Shown: positions 8,453 to 17,355 of the stretch, piece after piece
How the letters are laid out: each line of letters starts with the position of its first letter
How positions within the stretch are numbered: position 1 is the first letter of the stretch
DNA from: CAVVIH01 sp963748295
Lineage (GTDB): Bacteria; Acidobacteriota; Vicinamibacteria; Vicinamibacterales; 2-12-FULL-66-21
NCBI GenBank assembly: GCA_963748295.1
Contig: CAVVIH010000008.1
Span: 186,001 to 250,000, forward strand
Direction of reading: 5' to 3'
Length of the DNA: 64,000 nucleotides
Program-made: the position numbers and the translations under genes
The notes under the pieces: model-generated
What the model was told of the DNA's origin: nothing
What the model saw: the letters and a program-made list of their open reading frames with translations, nothing else
The model's database searches: none

Positions 8453-9427
8453 TCAGTATTCGACGAGCTTCTTCGCTGCCGCGACGACCTTGTCGACGCC
8501 GGGCAGAAACGCCGCCTCGAGCGGAGGCGAGTACGGCACCGGCGAATCCGCCGATGCCACCCTCATCACCGGCGCGTCGAGGTACTCGAACGCCTCTTCA
8601 CTGATTATCGCCGCAAGCTCCCCGCCGATGCCGCCGGTCAGCGTGGCTTCGTGCAGCAGCAGCGCCCGGCTGGTTTTCGCGACCGTCGCCAGCACCGCCT
8701 CGCGATCGAGCGGTGCAAGACTGCGCAGATCCAGGATCTCCGCTTCGACCCCTTCGGCCGCGAGCTTTCCCGCCGCCTCGACAGCGGTGTGAACCATCGC
8801 GCCGAACGTGATGATCGACAGGTCCGTGCCCTCTCGCCGGATTGCCGCCTTCCCGAGCGGGACGATGTAGTCCTCGTCGGGAACTTCGTCCTTGATCCGG
8901 CGATAGAGATACTTGTGCTCGAAGTAGAGCACCGGGTCGTCATCGCGAATCGCCGCCTTGAGCAGCCCTTTCGCGTCGTACGCGGTCGACGGCTCGACCA
9001 TCTTCAATCCCGGCGTGTTGAGGAAGAACGACTCCGGGTTCAGCGAGTGGAACGGGCCGCCGCCGACGCCGCCGCCGCAGGGACCGCGGACCACGATCGG
9101 CGCGCCGGCGCCGTTGCGGTAGCGGCTCGTCGCGGCGAAGTTGGTCAGCATGTCGAAGCAGCACGAGATGAAGTCGATGAACTGAATCTCGCAGACGGGC
9201 CGCATGCCCATGTAGGACGCGCCGATGGCCGAGCCGACGATCGCCGCCTCGGAGATCGGCGTGTCGACGACCCGCTGTTCGCCGAAGCGATCGAGCAGGC
9301 CCTCGGTGACCTTGAACGCGCCGCCGTAGGCGCCGATGTCCTCGCCGAGCACGTAAACGCGCTCGTCGCGCGCCATTTCGTCGAACAGCGCCTGGCGGAT
9401 TGCCTCCAGATAGGTGATGACTGCCAT
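8453..9427 (-). CDS. 2-oxoacid dehydrogenase E1 component, beta subunit
   Basis: The 324-residue beta subunit of an alpha2beta2 E1, providing the pyrimidine-binding half of the thiamine diphosphate site. Features include TYLEAIRQAL at the N-terminus, LGEDIGAYGGAFKVT, the DTPISEAAIVG segment and the C-terminal transketolase domain (GGIGGELAAII). The start at 9427 (MAVITY) follows the alpha-subunit stop by 4 bp. An in-frame upstream start would add only a non-conserved Ser-rich leader. It works with the alpha subunit, E2 and Lpd encoded alongside to make acyl-CoA, CO2 and NADH. Confidence 0.92.
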   Translation of the reverse strand: MAVITYLEAIRQALFDEMARDERVYVLGEDIGAYGGAFKVTEGLLDRFGEQRVVDTPISEAAIVGSAIGASYMGMRPVCEIQFIDFISCCFDMLTNFAATSRYRNGAGAPIVVRGPCGGGVGGGPFHSLNPESFFLNTPGLKMVEPSTAYDAKGLLKAAIRDDDPVLYFEHKYLYRRIKDEVPDEDYIVPLGKAAIRREGTDLSIITFGAMVHTAVEAAGKLAAEGVEAEILDLRSLAPLDREAVLATVAKTSRALLLHEATLTGGIGGELAAIISEEAFEYLDAPVMRVASADSPVPYSPPLEAAFLPGVDKVVAAAKKLVEY

Positions 9428-9431
9428 GGTT

Positions 9432-10506
9432 TCAGGATGCGAAAGGAGACTTGACGAGCTCGATGCGCGGCTGGGCGAAATCATCGCCCGCGTAGACGCC
9501 GCGGGTCACCGTCGCGGGATCAGGCATCGGCGACTCTTCGGCAAGCTGCGCCTCCGCCGCCGCGTAGCTCTTCGTCATCGCGTCGATCTCGTCGAGCGTC
9601 TTCTCGGTGGCGACCCCCGTCTCGACCAGCAGGCGCCGATATCGCGCGATTGGATCCTTGGCCGCCCACTGCTCGACCAGCCCCTTCGGAACATACCGCG
9701 CGTCGTCATGCTGCGCGTGCCCCTGCATGCGCATCGTGTCGATGCCGATCAGCGCCGCGCCGCCGCCGGCACGGGCGTTGTCCACCATGCGCTTCGCCAC
9801 GTCGTAGACGGCGAGAATCTCGTTGCCGTCCACCATCTCGTGCGGAATTCCGTACGCCGCCGCGCGCTCGTCGATGCGCGTGATGGCCATCTGCTTCGAG
9901 ATCGGCGTCGAGTAGCGCGAACTTGTTGTCCTCGGCGACGACGATGAGTGGAATCCGCTGGACGGCGGCGAAGTTCAGGCCCTCGTGGAAAGCGCCGGTG
10001 CTCGTGGCGCCGTCGCCGATCCACGCCATCGCGACGAGATTCCGCCCCCGCATCCGAGCGCCCATCGCGATCCCCGCGGCGACCGGGATCGAATCACCGA
10101 GCATGCTGATCGGTCCGACGATCACCGGTTCGTCGGCGCCGTCAGGCGGCAGATGGACGATGTGGATGTTGAGGTCGCGGCCGCGGGAGTTCGACTCTCC
10201 CTTGGCCATGTACTGGAGGAATATCTCCTTCGGCCTGACGCCCATTGCCGTCAGCGCGCCCATGTTCCTGATGAGCGGAAGGATCGCGTCGCTCTTCGCG
10301 AGCGCGTAGGCGGTGCCGACCGATTCGCCTTCCTGGCCGACCGACCGATACAGGCCGCCGATCACCTTGCTCTGGCGGAACAGGATGACGAGGCGCTCCT
10401 CGATGTCCCGCGCCAGCCGGGCGAAGTAATACATCTCGAGCTTCTGGTTCGTGCCGAGCGCATCGGACGGACGCGCGGCCGCGGTGGAGGTCGAGACGTT
10501 AGGCAT
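9432..10506 (-). CDS. 2-oxoacid dehydrogenase E1 component, alpha subunit (frameshift near 9919)
   Basis: The alpha subunit carries the thiamine diphosphate motif GDGATSTGAFHEG followed by the AEDN asparagine, and the conserved GxYRSVGQEG and RGRDLNIH segments. One extra C near 9919 breaks the frame just after EDNKFA. Removing it gives KFAYSTPISKQM and a continuous protein of about 357 residues. I start at the ATG at 10506 (MPNVSTS), which overlaps the last codons of lpd. A minus-strand start at 10530 inside lpd is also open. The operon order lpd, alpha, beta, E2, lipB argues for one multi-enzyme complex. Confidence 0.88.
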
Positions 10507-11918
10507 GGATGGCGGCCCCATGGGCAGCATGCGAGGCTTCGCCCACCGCCTCCGACATCGTTGGATGCGCGTGGATGGTGCGCACCAGTTCCTCGACCGT
10601 GCACTCCAGGCGCAGCGCGAGCGTCGCTTCCGCGACCAGCTCGGTCGCCCGCGGGCCGATCATGTGCACGCCGAGAATCTCGTCGTACTTCTTTTCCGCG
10701 ACGATCTTGACGAATCCCTCGATCTCGTTCGCGATGCGGGCGCGCGCCAGGATGCCGAACTTGAACGTGCCGATCTTGACGTCGTAGCCGCGCTCGCGCG
10801 CTTCCTTCTCGGTCAGGCCGACGCTGCCGATTTCCGGATCGCAGTAGGTGCAGCCCGGCACCTGCTCGTAGTTGATCGGCCGGAACTCCTGGCCGGCGAT
10901 GCGCTCCGCCAGCGCAATGCCTTCCGCCGACGACAGATGGGCGAGCTGCGGGTGGCCGGGCTTCTCGAACGTGATGACGTCGCCGATGGCCGAAATGCCG
11001 CGAACGTTCGTCCGGAAGTTGTCGTCGACGCGGATGTAGCCGCGATCCATCTGCAGGCCGACGTCCTCGGCGCCGAGCCCGCGAGGTGACCGGCCCGCGT
11101 CCGGTGGCAACCAGCAGGTATTCCCCGGAGAGCGCGGTGGTCTTGCCGTCGGCGGACTGCGCGTCGAGCGTCACGCCATCCTTGCCGACCTTCGCGCCGG
11201 TCACCTTGGTGCCGGTCAGGACCTTGATCCCCTGCTTCTTGAACGATCGCTCGAGCTCGGCCGACACCGCTTCGTCTTCGACGGGGACCAGGCGCGGAAG
11301 CAGCTCGACGATCGTCACCTCGCTGCCGAAGCGGCGGAAGATCGAGCCGAACTCCACGCCGACCGCGCCGCTCCCCAGGATGACGATCGACTTCGGAATC
11401 TCCTTCAGGTGAATCGCCTCGTCGCTGGTGATGATCCGCTTCCGATCGATCTCGATGCCGGGCACGCTGCGCGGCTGCGATCCGGTTGCGACGATGATCT
11501 CCTTGCGCGCGACCAGCGTCTGCTTCTGCCCCTCGGTGATCTCGACCTTCTGTCCGCCGGTCAGCCGTCCGCTTCCCTTGATCCAGTCGATCTTGTTCTT
11601 CTTGAACAGGAGCTCGACGCCGCCGGTCAGGCCCTTGACGATCTTGTCCTTCCGCGCGTGCACCTGCGCCATGTCCAGGCCGATCGCCGCCTGGCCGAGG
11701 GTGACCCCCCATTCCTTCCATTCCTGCGCGAGCTTGAGCGCGTGCGCGTGCTCGAGCAGCGCCTTGGTTGGAATGCAGCCCCAGTTGAGGCAGGTGCCGC
11801 CGAGGGTCGGCGCGCGCTCCACGACAGCGGTTTTGAGTCCCAGCTGCGCGGCGCGGATTGCGGCCACGTAACCGCCCGTACCGGAGCCGATCACAACGAC
11901 ATCGTATTCACTGGCCAT
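10499..11918 (-). CDS. lpdA: Dihydrolipoyl dehydrogenase (frameshift near 11088)
   Basis: E3 of the complex: an FAD-dependent pyridine nucleotide-disulfide oxidoreductase that reoxidises dihydrolipoamide with NAD. It has the FAD motif GSGTGGYVAA, the redox-active pair C43/C48 (GGTCLNWGC), an NAD Rossmann segment (GSGAVGVEFG) and the C-terminal HAHPTMSEA with the catalytic His. An extra C near 11088 shifts the frame after ATGRGPVTS. Removing it joins the halves as VTSGLGAEDVGLQ and yields about 472 residues, the family norm. It is the first enzyme gene of the operon; a small membrane-protein gene lies just upstream. Confidence 0.92.
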
Positions 11919-11929
11919 GATTCAGGAGG

Positions 11930-12190
11930 TCACTGCGCTTTCTTCTTGATGGAAGACAACGGGACGAAGGACATCGTCGGCGCGCCGGTCGGCGACGCGG
12001 CGGGCTCAGTTTCCGCCTGTGCCTGTTCGGGGTCGAGCCGGGCCACCTGGGACCGGAGCCGCGTGTAGTCGTAGCGCAGCTCCCAGTAGGCCTGGTTCAG
12101 CGTCTCGAGCCGCCGCGCGAGACGCCTCGCGTGCGACAGCGACACTCCCGCAACGAGCAGCGCAAGAACAGCAATAGCCCAGAGGAGCAC
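11930..12190 (-). CDS. Small single-pass membrane protein with coiled-coil, unknown function
   Basis: 86 residues: an N-terminal hydrophobic helix (residues 2-17, LLWAIAVLALLVAGVS), then a basic and heptad-like helix (about 20-60: ARRLARRLETLNQ, RLRSQVARL), and a Pro/Ala-rich tail ending in KKKAQ. The layout resembles small FtsL/FtsB-like or membrane-anchored coiled-coil proteins, but I do not recognise a family. It sits 11 bp upstream of lpd on the same strand, so it may be co-transcribed with the dehydrogenase operon. Confidence 0.6.
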   Translation of the reverse strand: MLLWAIAVLALLVAGVSLSHARRLARRLETLNQAYWELRYDYTRLRSQVARLDPEQAQAETEPAASPTGAPTMSFVPLSSIKKKAQ

Positions 12191-12223
12191 AACCGATTTA
12201 CCTTACCACAGGCCACTTACCCA

Positions 12224-12265
12224 GGTGCCACGGTGCCACGAACGGTGCCGGGGTGCCAGGTGCCA
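12224..12265 (+). repeat. GGTGCCA short-repeat cluster
   Basis: Five copies of GGTGCCA (one reads GGTGCCG) lie within 42 bases, at 12224, 12232, 12244, 12252 and 12259, in the gap between the small membrane protein and the response regulator. The phase is not constant. No spacers are present, so it is not a CRISPR array. Confidence 0.8.
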
Positions 12266-12342
12266 GGCGCAAGCGCCTTGAACAGTACTCCTGATCTCTT
12301 AATCTCCTGTGAGAAACCTCCTGACCTTCTGACCACCTGTAG

Positions 12343-13722
<1,380 letters not shown>

Positions 13723-13728
<6 letters not shown>

Positions 13729-13744
13729 GGGAATCCCCTTAGGC
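13723..13744 (+). terminator. Hairpin at the response-regulator stop codon
   Basis: GCCTAGGGG, a three-base loop, then CCCC-T-TAGGC form a nine-pair stem with one bulged T, spanning the TAG stop codon (13726-13728). There is no T-run after it, so intrinsic termination is only possible; it may instead stabilise or process the mRNA. Confidence 0.4.
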
Positions 13745-13849
13745 AGTGGCGACGCCTTAGCCGCACCGGCCAACTCGTTAGCTGATCAAATCGTCGTGTG
13801 CGGGCAGATGCGCGCTTTTGGCTCACTCTGTTGACAATTGCTGAGTCAT

Positions 13850-13995
13850 AAAGAGTCCTTCCGACATGCCGCTATTTCCAACGTGTAGTTAGTTCCCATG
13901 CGCCGGATAGGACTCTTTGGACCTCTCCGGCACCCTTCGGAATATCGGTTGCACTTTTTGCGCGCGACGATAGCGCCGGCTCGTCCTTCCGGCGC
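13850..13995 (+). promoter_or_regulatory. Inverted repeats in the 304-bp gap before the radical SAM gene
   Basis: The gap 13729-14032 holds no gene. A perfect 10-bp inverted repeat AAAGAGTCCT/AGGACTCTTT lies at 13850-13859 and 13909-13918. A perfect hairpin GCGCCGG-N9-CCGGCGC lies at 13973-13995, 37 bases before the start codon, overlapping an alternative pairing TTTGCGC/GCGCAAA (13957-13963 with 13992-13998). The two overlapping options could form mutually exclusive structures. It may be an operator pair or a structured leader controlling the peptide cassette. A TTGACA at 13831 has no convincing -10. Confidence 0.45.
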
Positions 13996-14032
13996 AAACC
14001 TCAGCAGTGACCAGCGGCGGGTCGGGAGCGTT

Positions 14033-15448
14033 ATGCAGCCCTCAATGTTCAACGTGCGCGTGCCCCTCGAGGAGCGCAGCGACGTGTTCCTGATGAACAC
14101 GCTGACGGACGCGCAGCTCATCGTCAGCGGCGACGTGATGGACCTGCTGGACCGCATGAGCGAGCCCGGGTTCGCGCCGGCCGACGAAACGGAGCGCGAG
14201 GCGCTGTTCACGCTCGCCGAACACGGCTTCCTCGTCGACAGCCGCGACGCCGATCGCCAGAACATCGAAGCCTTCTTCAGCGACGTGCACGAGAGCCGCG
14301 AACAGCTGCGCGTCACCGTGCTGACCACGCTGCAGTGCAACTTCGCCTGCGACTACTGCATCCAGGGCGATCACGGCGACTACAACAAGCACGCGGCGAA
14401 GATGTCGATGGAAAGCGCGGCGCGCGTCGCCGAGTGGACCGAGGCGCGGCTCGACGCGCTGCAGCCGGCGCAGCTGGCGCTGACCTTCTTCGGCGGCGAG
14501 CCGCTGCTGAACCTGCCGGTCATGTACTACCTCGCCGAGCGTCTGTTCGCGAGCTGCCAGGCGCGCGGCATCAAGACGTCGATCAACGTGATCACCAACG
14601 GCCTGCTGCTGACGCCGGAGGTGATCGACCGCCTGCTCCCCTGCGGTCTGAACGGCGTCAAGATTACGCTCGACGGCGACCGCGAGACGCACAACCGCAT
14701 GCGTCCGCTGCGCGGCGGCCAGGGCACGTTCGACCGGATCGTCCAGAACATCCGGAACATCGCCGGGCGCTGCAAGATCTCGATCGGCGGCAACTTCGAC
14801 GAATCGAGCGTCGACAGCTATCCCGCGCTGCTCGATTTCCTCGCCGAGCAGGAATTCGCCGACCAGCTCGCCAAGGTGGCGTTCAAGCCAATCATCCGCG
14901 AGCCGCAGCCGGCGAAGGCGAAGGGCGTCATTTCGCTGACCGCGGTGAACAACTCCGGCAAGCCGCTCAACGGCACCTGCATGACGTCGGCGGGCACGGC
15001 GACCAACGCGTGCGACAGCTGCCACGTGCTCGACGAGAAGATGTCGTTCCTGCGCGAGGAGACGAAGAAGCACGGCTTCCCCACCGTCGACGGCGTCCAC
15101 ATGGGGCCGTGCGAGATCCACAAGCGTCACGCGCACACGATCGGTCCGGACGGATCGCTCTATGCGTGTCCGGGATTCGCCGGCAACGCCAAGGAATCGA
15201 CCGGACACATCGACGGGCGGAGCGACGCGTTTCGCAGCGGCGCCGCGGCGCGGTTCGAGCAGCTGCGCGCGTGGCACGAGTGCGACGACTGCCCGTTCAT
15301 CCCGGTCTGCGCCGGCGGCTGCACCGCCGCCGCATACACCGAACTGTTCGACATGAACAAGCCGAACTGCCACAAGCCGAGTTTCGAGGCCGGAGTCATC
15401 GCGCTGGCGCGCGAAGCCGCGCGGTCGCTCGAACCGGCCATGGCCTGA
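14033..15448 (+). CDS. Radical SAM/SPASM peptide-modifying enzyme
   Basis: 471 residues from the ATG at 14033 (GGGAG four bases upstream); an earlier in-frame ATG would add a non-conserved leader. The radical SAM cluster motif is C102-N-F-A-C106-D-Y-C109, followed by FFGGEPLL (a GGE-type SAM-binding motif). The C-terminal third is rich in cysteines in SPASM-like spacing (CDSC, GPCEIHK, ACPGF, CDDCPFIPVCAGGC, NCHK), able to hold two auxiliary [4Fe-4S] clusters. The first 90 residues form a separate N-terminal domain that may bind the precursor. Two short peptide genes follow within 165 bp, the standard layout of a RiPP maturase with its substrates. It does not match PqqE or sulfatase-maturase context. 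The modification is unknown. Confidence 0.88.
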   Translation: MQPSMFNVRVPLEERSDVFLMNTLTDAQLIVSGDVMDLLDRMSEPGFAPADETEREALFTLAEHGFLVDSRDADRQNIEAFFSDVHESREQLRVTVLTTLQCNFACDYCIQGDHGDYNKHAAKMSMESAARVAEWTEARLDALQPAQLALTFFGGEPLLNLPVMYYLAERLFASCQARGIKTSINVITNGLLLTPEVIDRLLPCGLNGVKITLDGDRETHNRMRPLRGGQGTFDRIVQNIRNIAGRCKISIGGNFDESSVDSYPALLDFLAEQEFADQLAKVAFKPIIREPQPAKAKGVISLTAVNNSGKPLNGTCMTSAGTATNACDSCHVLDEKMSFLREETKKHGFPTVDGVHMGPCEIHKRHAHTIGPDGSLYACPGFAGNAKESTGHIDGRSDAFRSGAAARFEQLRAWHECDDCPFIPVCAGGCTAAAYTELFDMNKPNCHKPSFEAGVIALAREAARSLEPAMA

Positions 15449-15471
15449 TCACGGAAAGAAAGGAGCCCGCT

Positions 15472-15573
15472 GTGAACAACGGGAAGAAGCCCGACAAGCC
15501 GGTAATCGTCGACAAGAAGCGTGAGACGCTCCGTCCATGGCTCGTGGACGTCTCGCTGGACCACCTTCGGTAA
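15472..15573 (+). CDS. Candidate RiPP precursor peptide A, 33 aa
   Basis: GTG-started 33-residue peptide with a strong AAGGAG six bases upstream, beginning 23 bp after the radical SAM stop. Its N-terminal half is Lys/Asp-rich and leader-like; the C-terminal half reads TLRPWLVDVSLDHLR. It shares the hexapeptide PWLVDV with peptide B at the same distance from the start. Trp, Asp and flanking Val/Leu are plausible targets for radical SAM cross-linking. It has no cysteine. It is below usual gene-calling length, but the ribosome-binding site, spacing and conserved motif support it. Confidence 0.8.
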   Translation: MNNGKKPDKPVIVDKKRETLRPWLVDVSLDHLR

Positions 15574-15612
15574 TCGAGCGACCCACGTTCTCATTCGTCC
15601 GAGGAGAGAGAG

Positions 15613-15714
15613 ATGAAGATTCAGATTGTCAAGAAGGGCGCATCGCGCAGCGGCGCCGACGCGATCTGCCCCTGGCTGGTCGACGTTCCCCCACCCGATT
15701 CCAAGAAGGACTAG
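15613..15714 (+). CDS. Candidate RiPP precursor peptide B, 33 aa
   Basis: ATG-started 33-residue peptide with GAGGAG six bases upstream, 39 bp after peptide A. It is the same length as A and has the same PWLVDV core in the C-terminal half, here preceded by a unique Cys (ICPWLVDV) and followed by PPP and a basic tail. Its leader (MKIQIVKKGASRS) differs from A, so the motif rather than the whole gene is conserved. That is expected of precursor peptides under selection at the core. The pair is the strongest evidence that the radical SAM enzyme is a peptide maturase. Confidence 0.8.
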   Translation: MKIQIVKKGASRSGADAICPWLVDVPPPDSKKD

Positions 15715-15721
15715 TCCGCTA

Positions 15722-15790
15722 CTCTGGTGCCGGGTGGCAGCCGATAGCTGTACAATAGAGGGACGCAATCGGTCGCTCCCCGCACCAGAG
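15722..15790 (+). promoter_or_regulatory. Long inverted repeat enclosing a -10-like TACAAT before the binding-protein gene
   Basis: CTCTGGTGC (15722-15730) pairs perfectly with GCACCAGAG (15782-15790), and after one mismatch a further GGG/CCC pairs. The loop contains TACAAT at 15751-15756. A TTTT follows at 15793. It could be a terminator after the peptide genes, an operator, or both around an internal promoter for the binding-protein/kinase pair. Size and spacing resemble the 10-bp inverted repeat at 13850-13918. Confidence 0.45.
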
Positions 15791-15794
15791 AGTT

Positions 15795-17355
15795 TTGAAC
15801 AAGTTACTGTTGAGCCCGTGCGTCCGTCGGACGTATGCGCTTCCCCGGTTGTTACGTTGCGTTGTGCTCGCATCGGGCATCGCACTGGCGTGTGCGTGCT
15901 CAGGCTCCGCCACCGCGCCTCCTCCTGACTCCTCCACACTCCGCGTCGGGGTTGCCCTGCCTCCGACCGAGGTTTCCACGATAGGCTTCGCCGCGATCGC
16001 GAACAACCTCGTCTTCGAACCACTGGTCGGGATTGGCTGGGACGGCCGTCCGGTTGCCAAGCTCGCGTCCAGCTGGACGTGGTCCGACGACAGGCTATCG
16101 ATTCTGATCGAGCTCGATCGGAAAGTCCGGTTTCACGACGGCATGCTGCTCACCGCGCCAATCGCGGCCGAGATTCTCAAGAAGCATCTGGCGCCGCAGC
16201 CGGCCGCGATCACGTATTCGAGCGTGCGGTCCATTGCGGCGGAGGGCGAAGGCACGATACGCATACGTCTCTCGCGTCCCGAGGCCTTTTTCCTCGCCGA
16301 TCTCGCGAACATCACGCTGGGCGCGCCGACCAACGACAATATCGGTACCGGACCATTCAGGTTCGTCAATCCCACCCAAGGCTCGAAAGGTCAGGACAGC
16401 CACATTCAGCTCGCATCATTCGAGCAATACCATCGTGGGCGGCCGCAGGTCGCATCCGTCGAACTCAAACGGTATGAAGATCAGCGCGGCGCGTGGGCCG
16501 CACTCATGCGGGGCGAGATCGATGCGGTCCACGAGGTCAGCCCGAGCGCGATGGACTTCGTCGAGAGCCAGTCCACGATCAGTACTTTTCCGCATACACG
16601 CCCCTACTTCATTCAGCTGCTGTTCAACCTCCGTCATCCGGCATTCAAGAGGACCGAAGTCCGACAGGCGCTGAGCCACGCCGTCGATCGTCAGAGCATC
16701 GTCAAAGCCGCGCTGCATGGGCGCGGAATCGTGGCGGACAGTCCGATCTGGCCGCAGCACTGGGCCTACGTCGTTCCTCCCAAGACCTACGCGCTCAATA
16801 CCGAAGCGGCAACGCTGCTGCTCGACGCCGCCGGCTACCGCGTCAAACCAGCCAGTGAGCCGGGCCGCATGAAGAGCCGTTTTCGATTCGTCTGCCTGAC
16901 GCTTGCGAACGACGCCCGCTACGAAAAAATCGGCATCCTGCTCCAGAAGCAGTTGTACGACATCGGCGTCGACATGGACGTCGTCGCGCTTCCGTGGATG
17001 GAGCTCAGGACCAGGCTCGCCAAGAACGACTTCGATGCACTCCTGCTCGAACGGACGAGCGGCCGATCGGTCGCCTGGGCCTACTACAATTACCACTCGT
17101 CGCTCATGCCGTCCGGTTATCGCGCCGCCGACGAGGTTCTGAGCCGGCTCCGCCGTGCCTCGTCGGACAACGAAACCCGTCGTCGCGGTGAACGAGTTCC
17201 TGCAGATCCTGTACGACGATCCACCGGCTCTGTTCCTCGCCTGGCCGGTGGTCGCTCGCGCCGTGAGCAACAAGTTCGTCGTCCCCGCCGAAGCCGGCCG
17301 CGACGTCATGGGCAGTCTGTGGCAGTGGCAGCCCGCGTCGAAACCCGCGCCATGA
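15795..17355 (+). CDS. Extracytoplasmic solute-binding protein, family 5 (frameshift near 17175)
   Basis: A family 5 (peptide/nickel-type) substrate-binding protein of about 519 residues. An N-terminal export signal is followed by a possible lipid-attachment Cys (ACACSG; the lipobox is imperfect). Family-typical segments are visible: NLVFEPLVGIGWDGRPVAKLASSW, VRFHDG, IGTGPFRF, VRQALSHAVDRQSIVKAAL and a C-terminal ILYDDPPALFLAWP in the next frame. One extra base near 17170-17186 separates the two frames. After correction the stop overlaps the kinase ATG at 17352 by 4 bp (ATGA). No ABC permease or ATPase is nearby, so it probably serves as a ligand receptor for the coupled kinase rather than a transporter part. 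The start is TTG. Confidence 0.85.

Noticed and set aside
7254..8792. 512-codon plus-strand frame over the E2 and E1 beta genes
   Set aside because: It is antisense to a clear dehydrogenase operon and low-complexity, with no recognisable domain.
9432..11918. Programmed frameshifts in E1 alpha and lpd
   Set aside because: No slippery heptamer or downstream structure seen; similar single-base errors occur across the window.
12224..12265. CRISPR-like cluster
   Set aside because: Units are seven bases without regular spacers and no cas gene is present.
13811..13842. Sigma-54 promoter TTGGCTCACTCTGTTGAC
   Set aside because: GG and GC elements do not keep the required ten-base spacing, although the nearby regulator makes a sigma-54 site attractive.
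14033..15448. PqqE- or mycofactocin-type maturase
   Set aside because: No PqqA/MftA-like peptide and none of the other pathway genes; the neighbouring peptides have an unrelated core.
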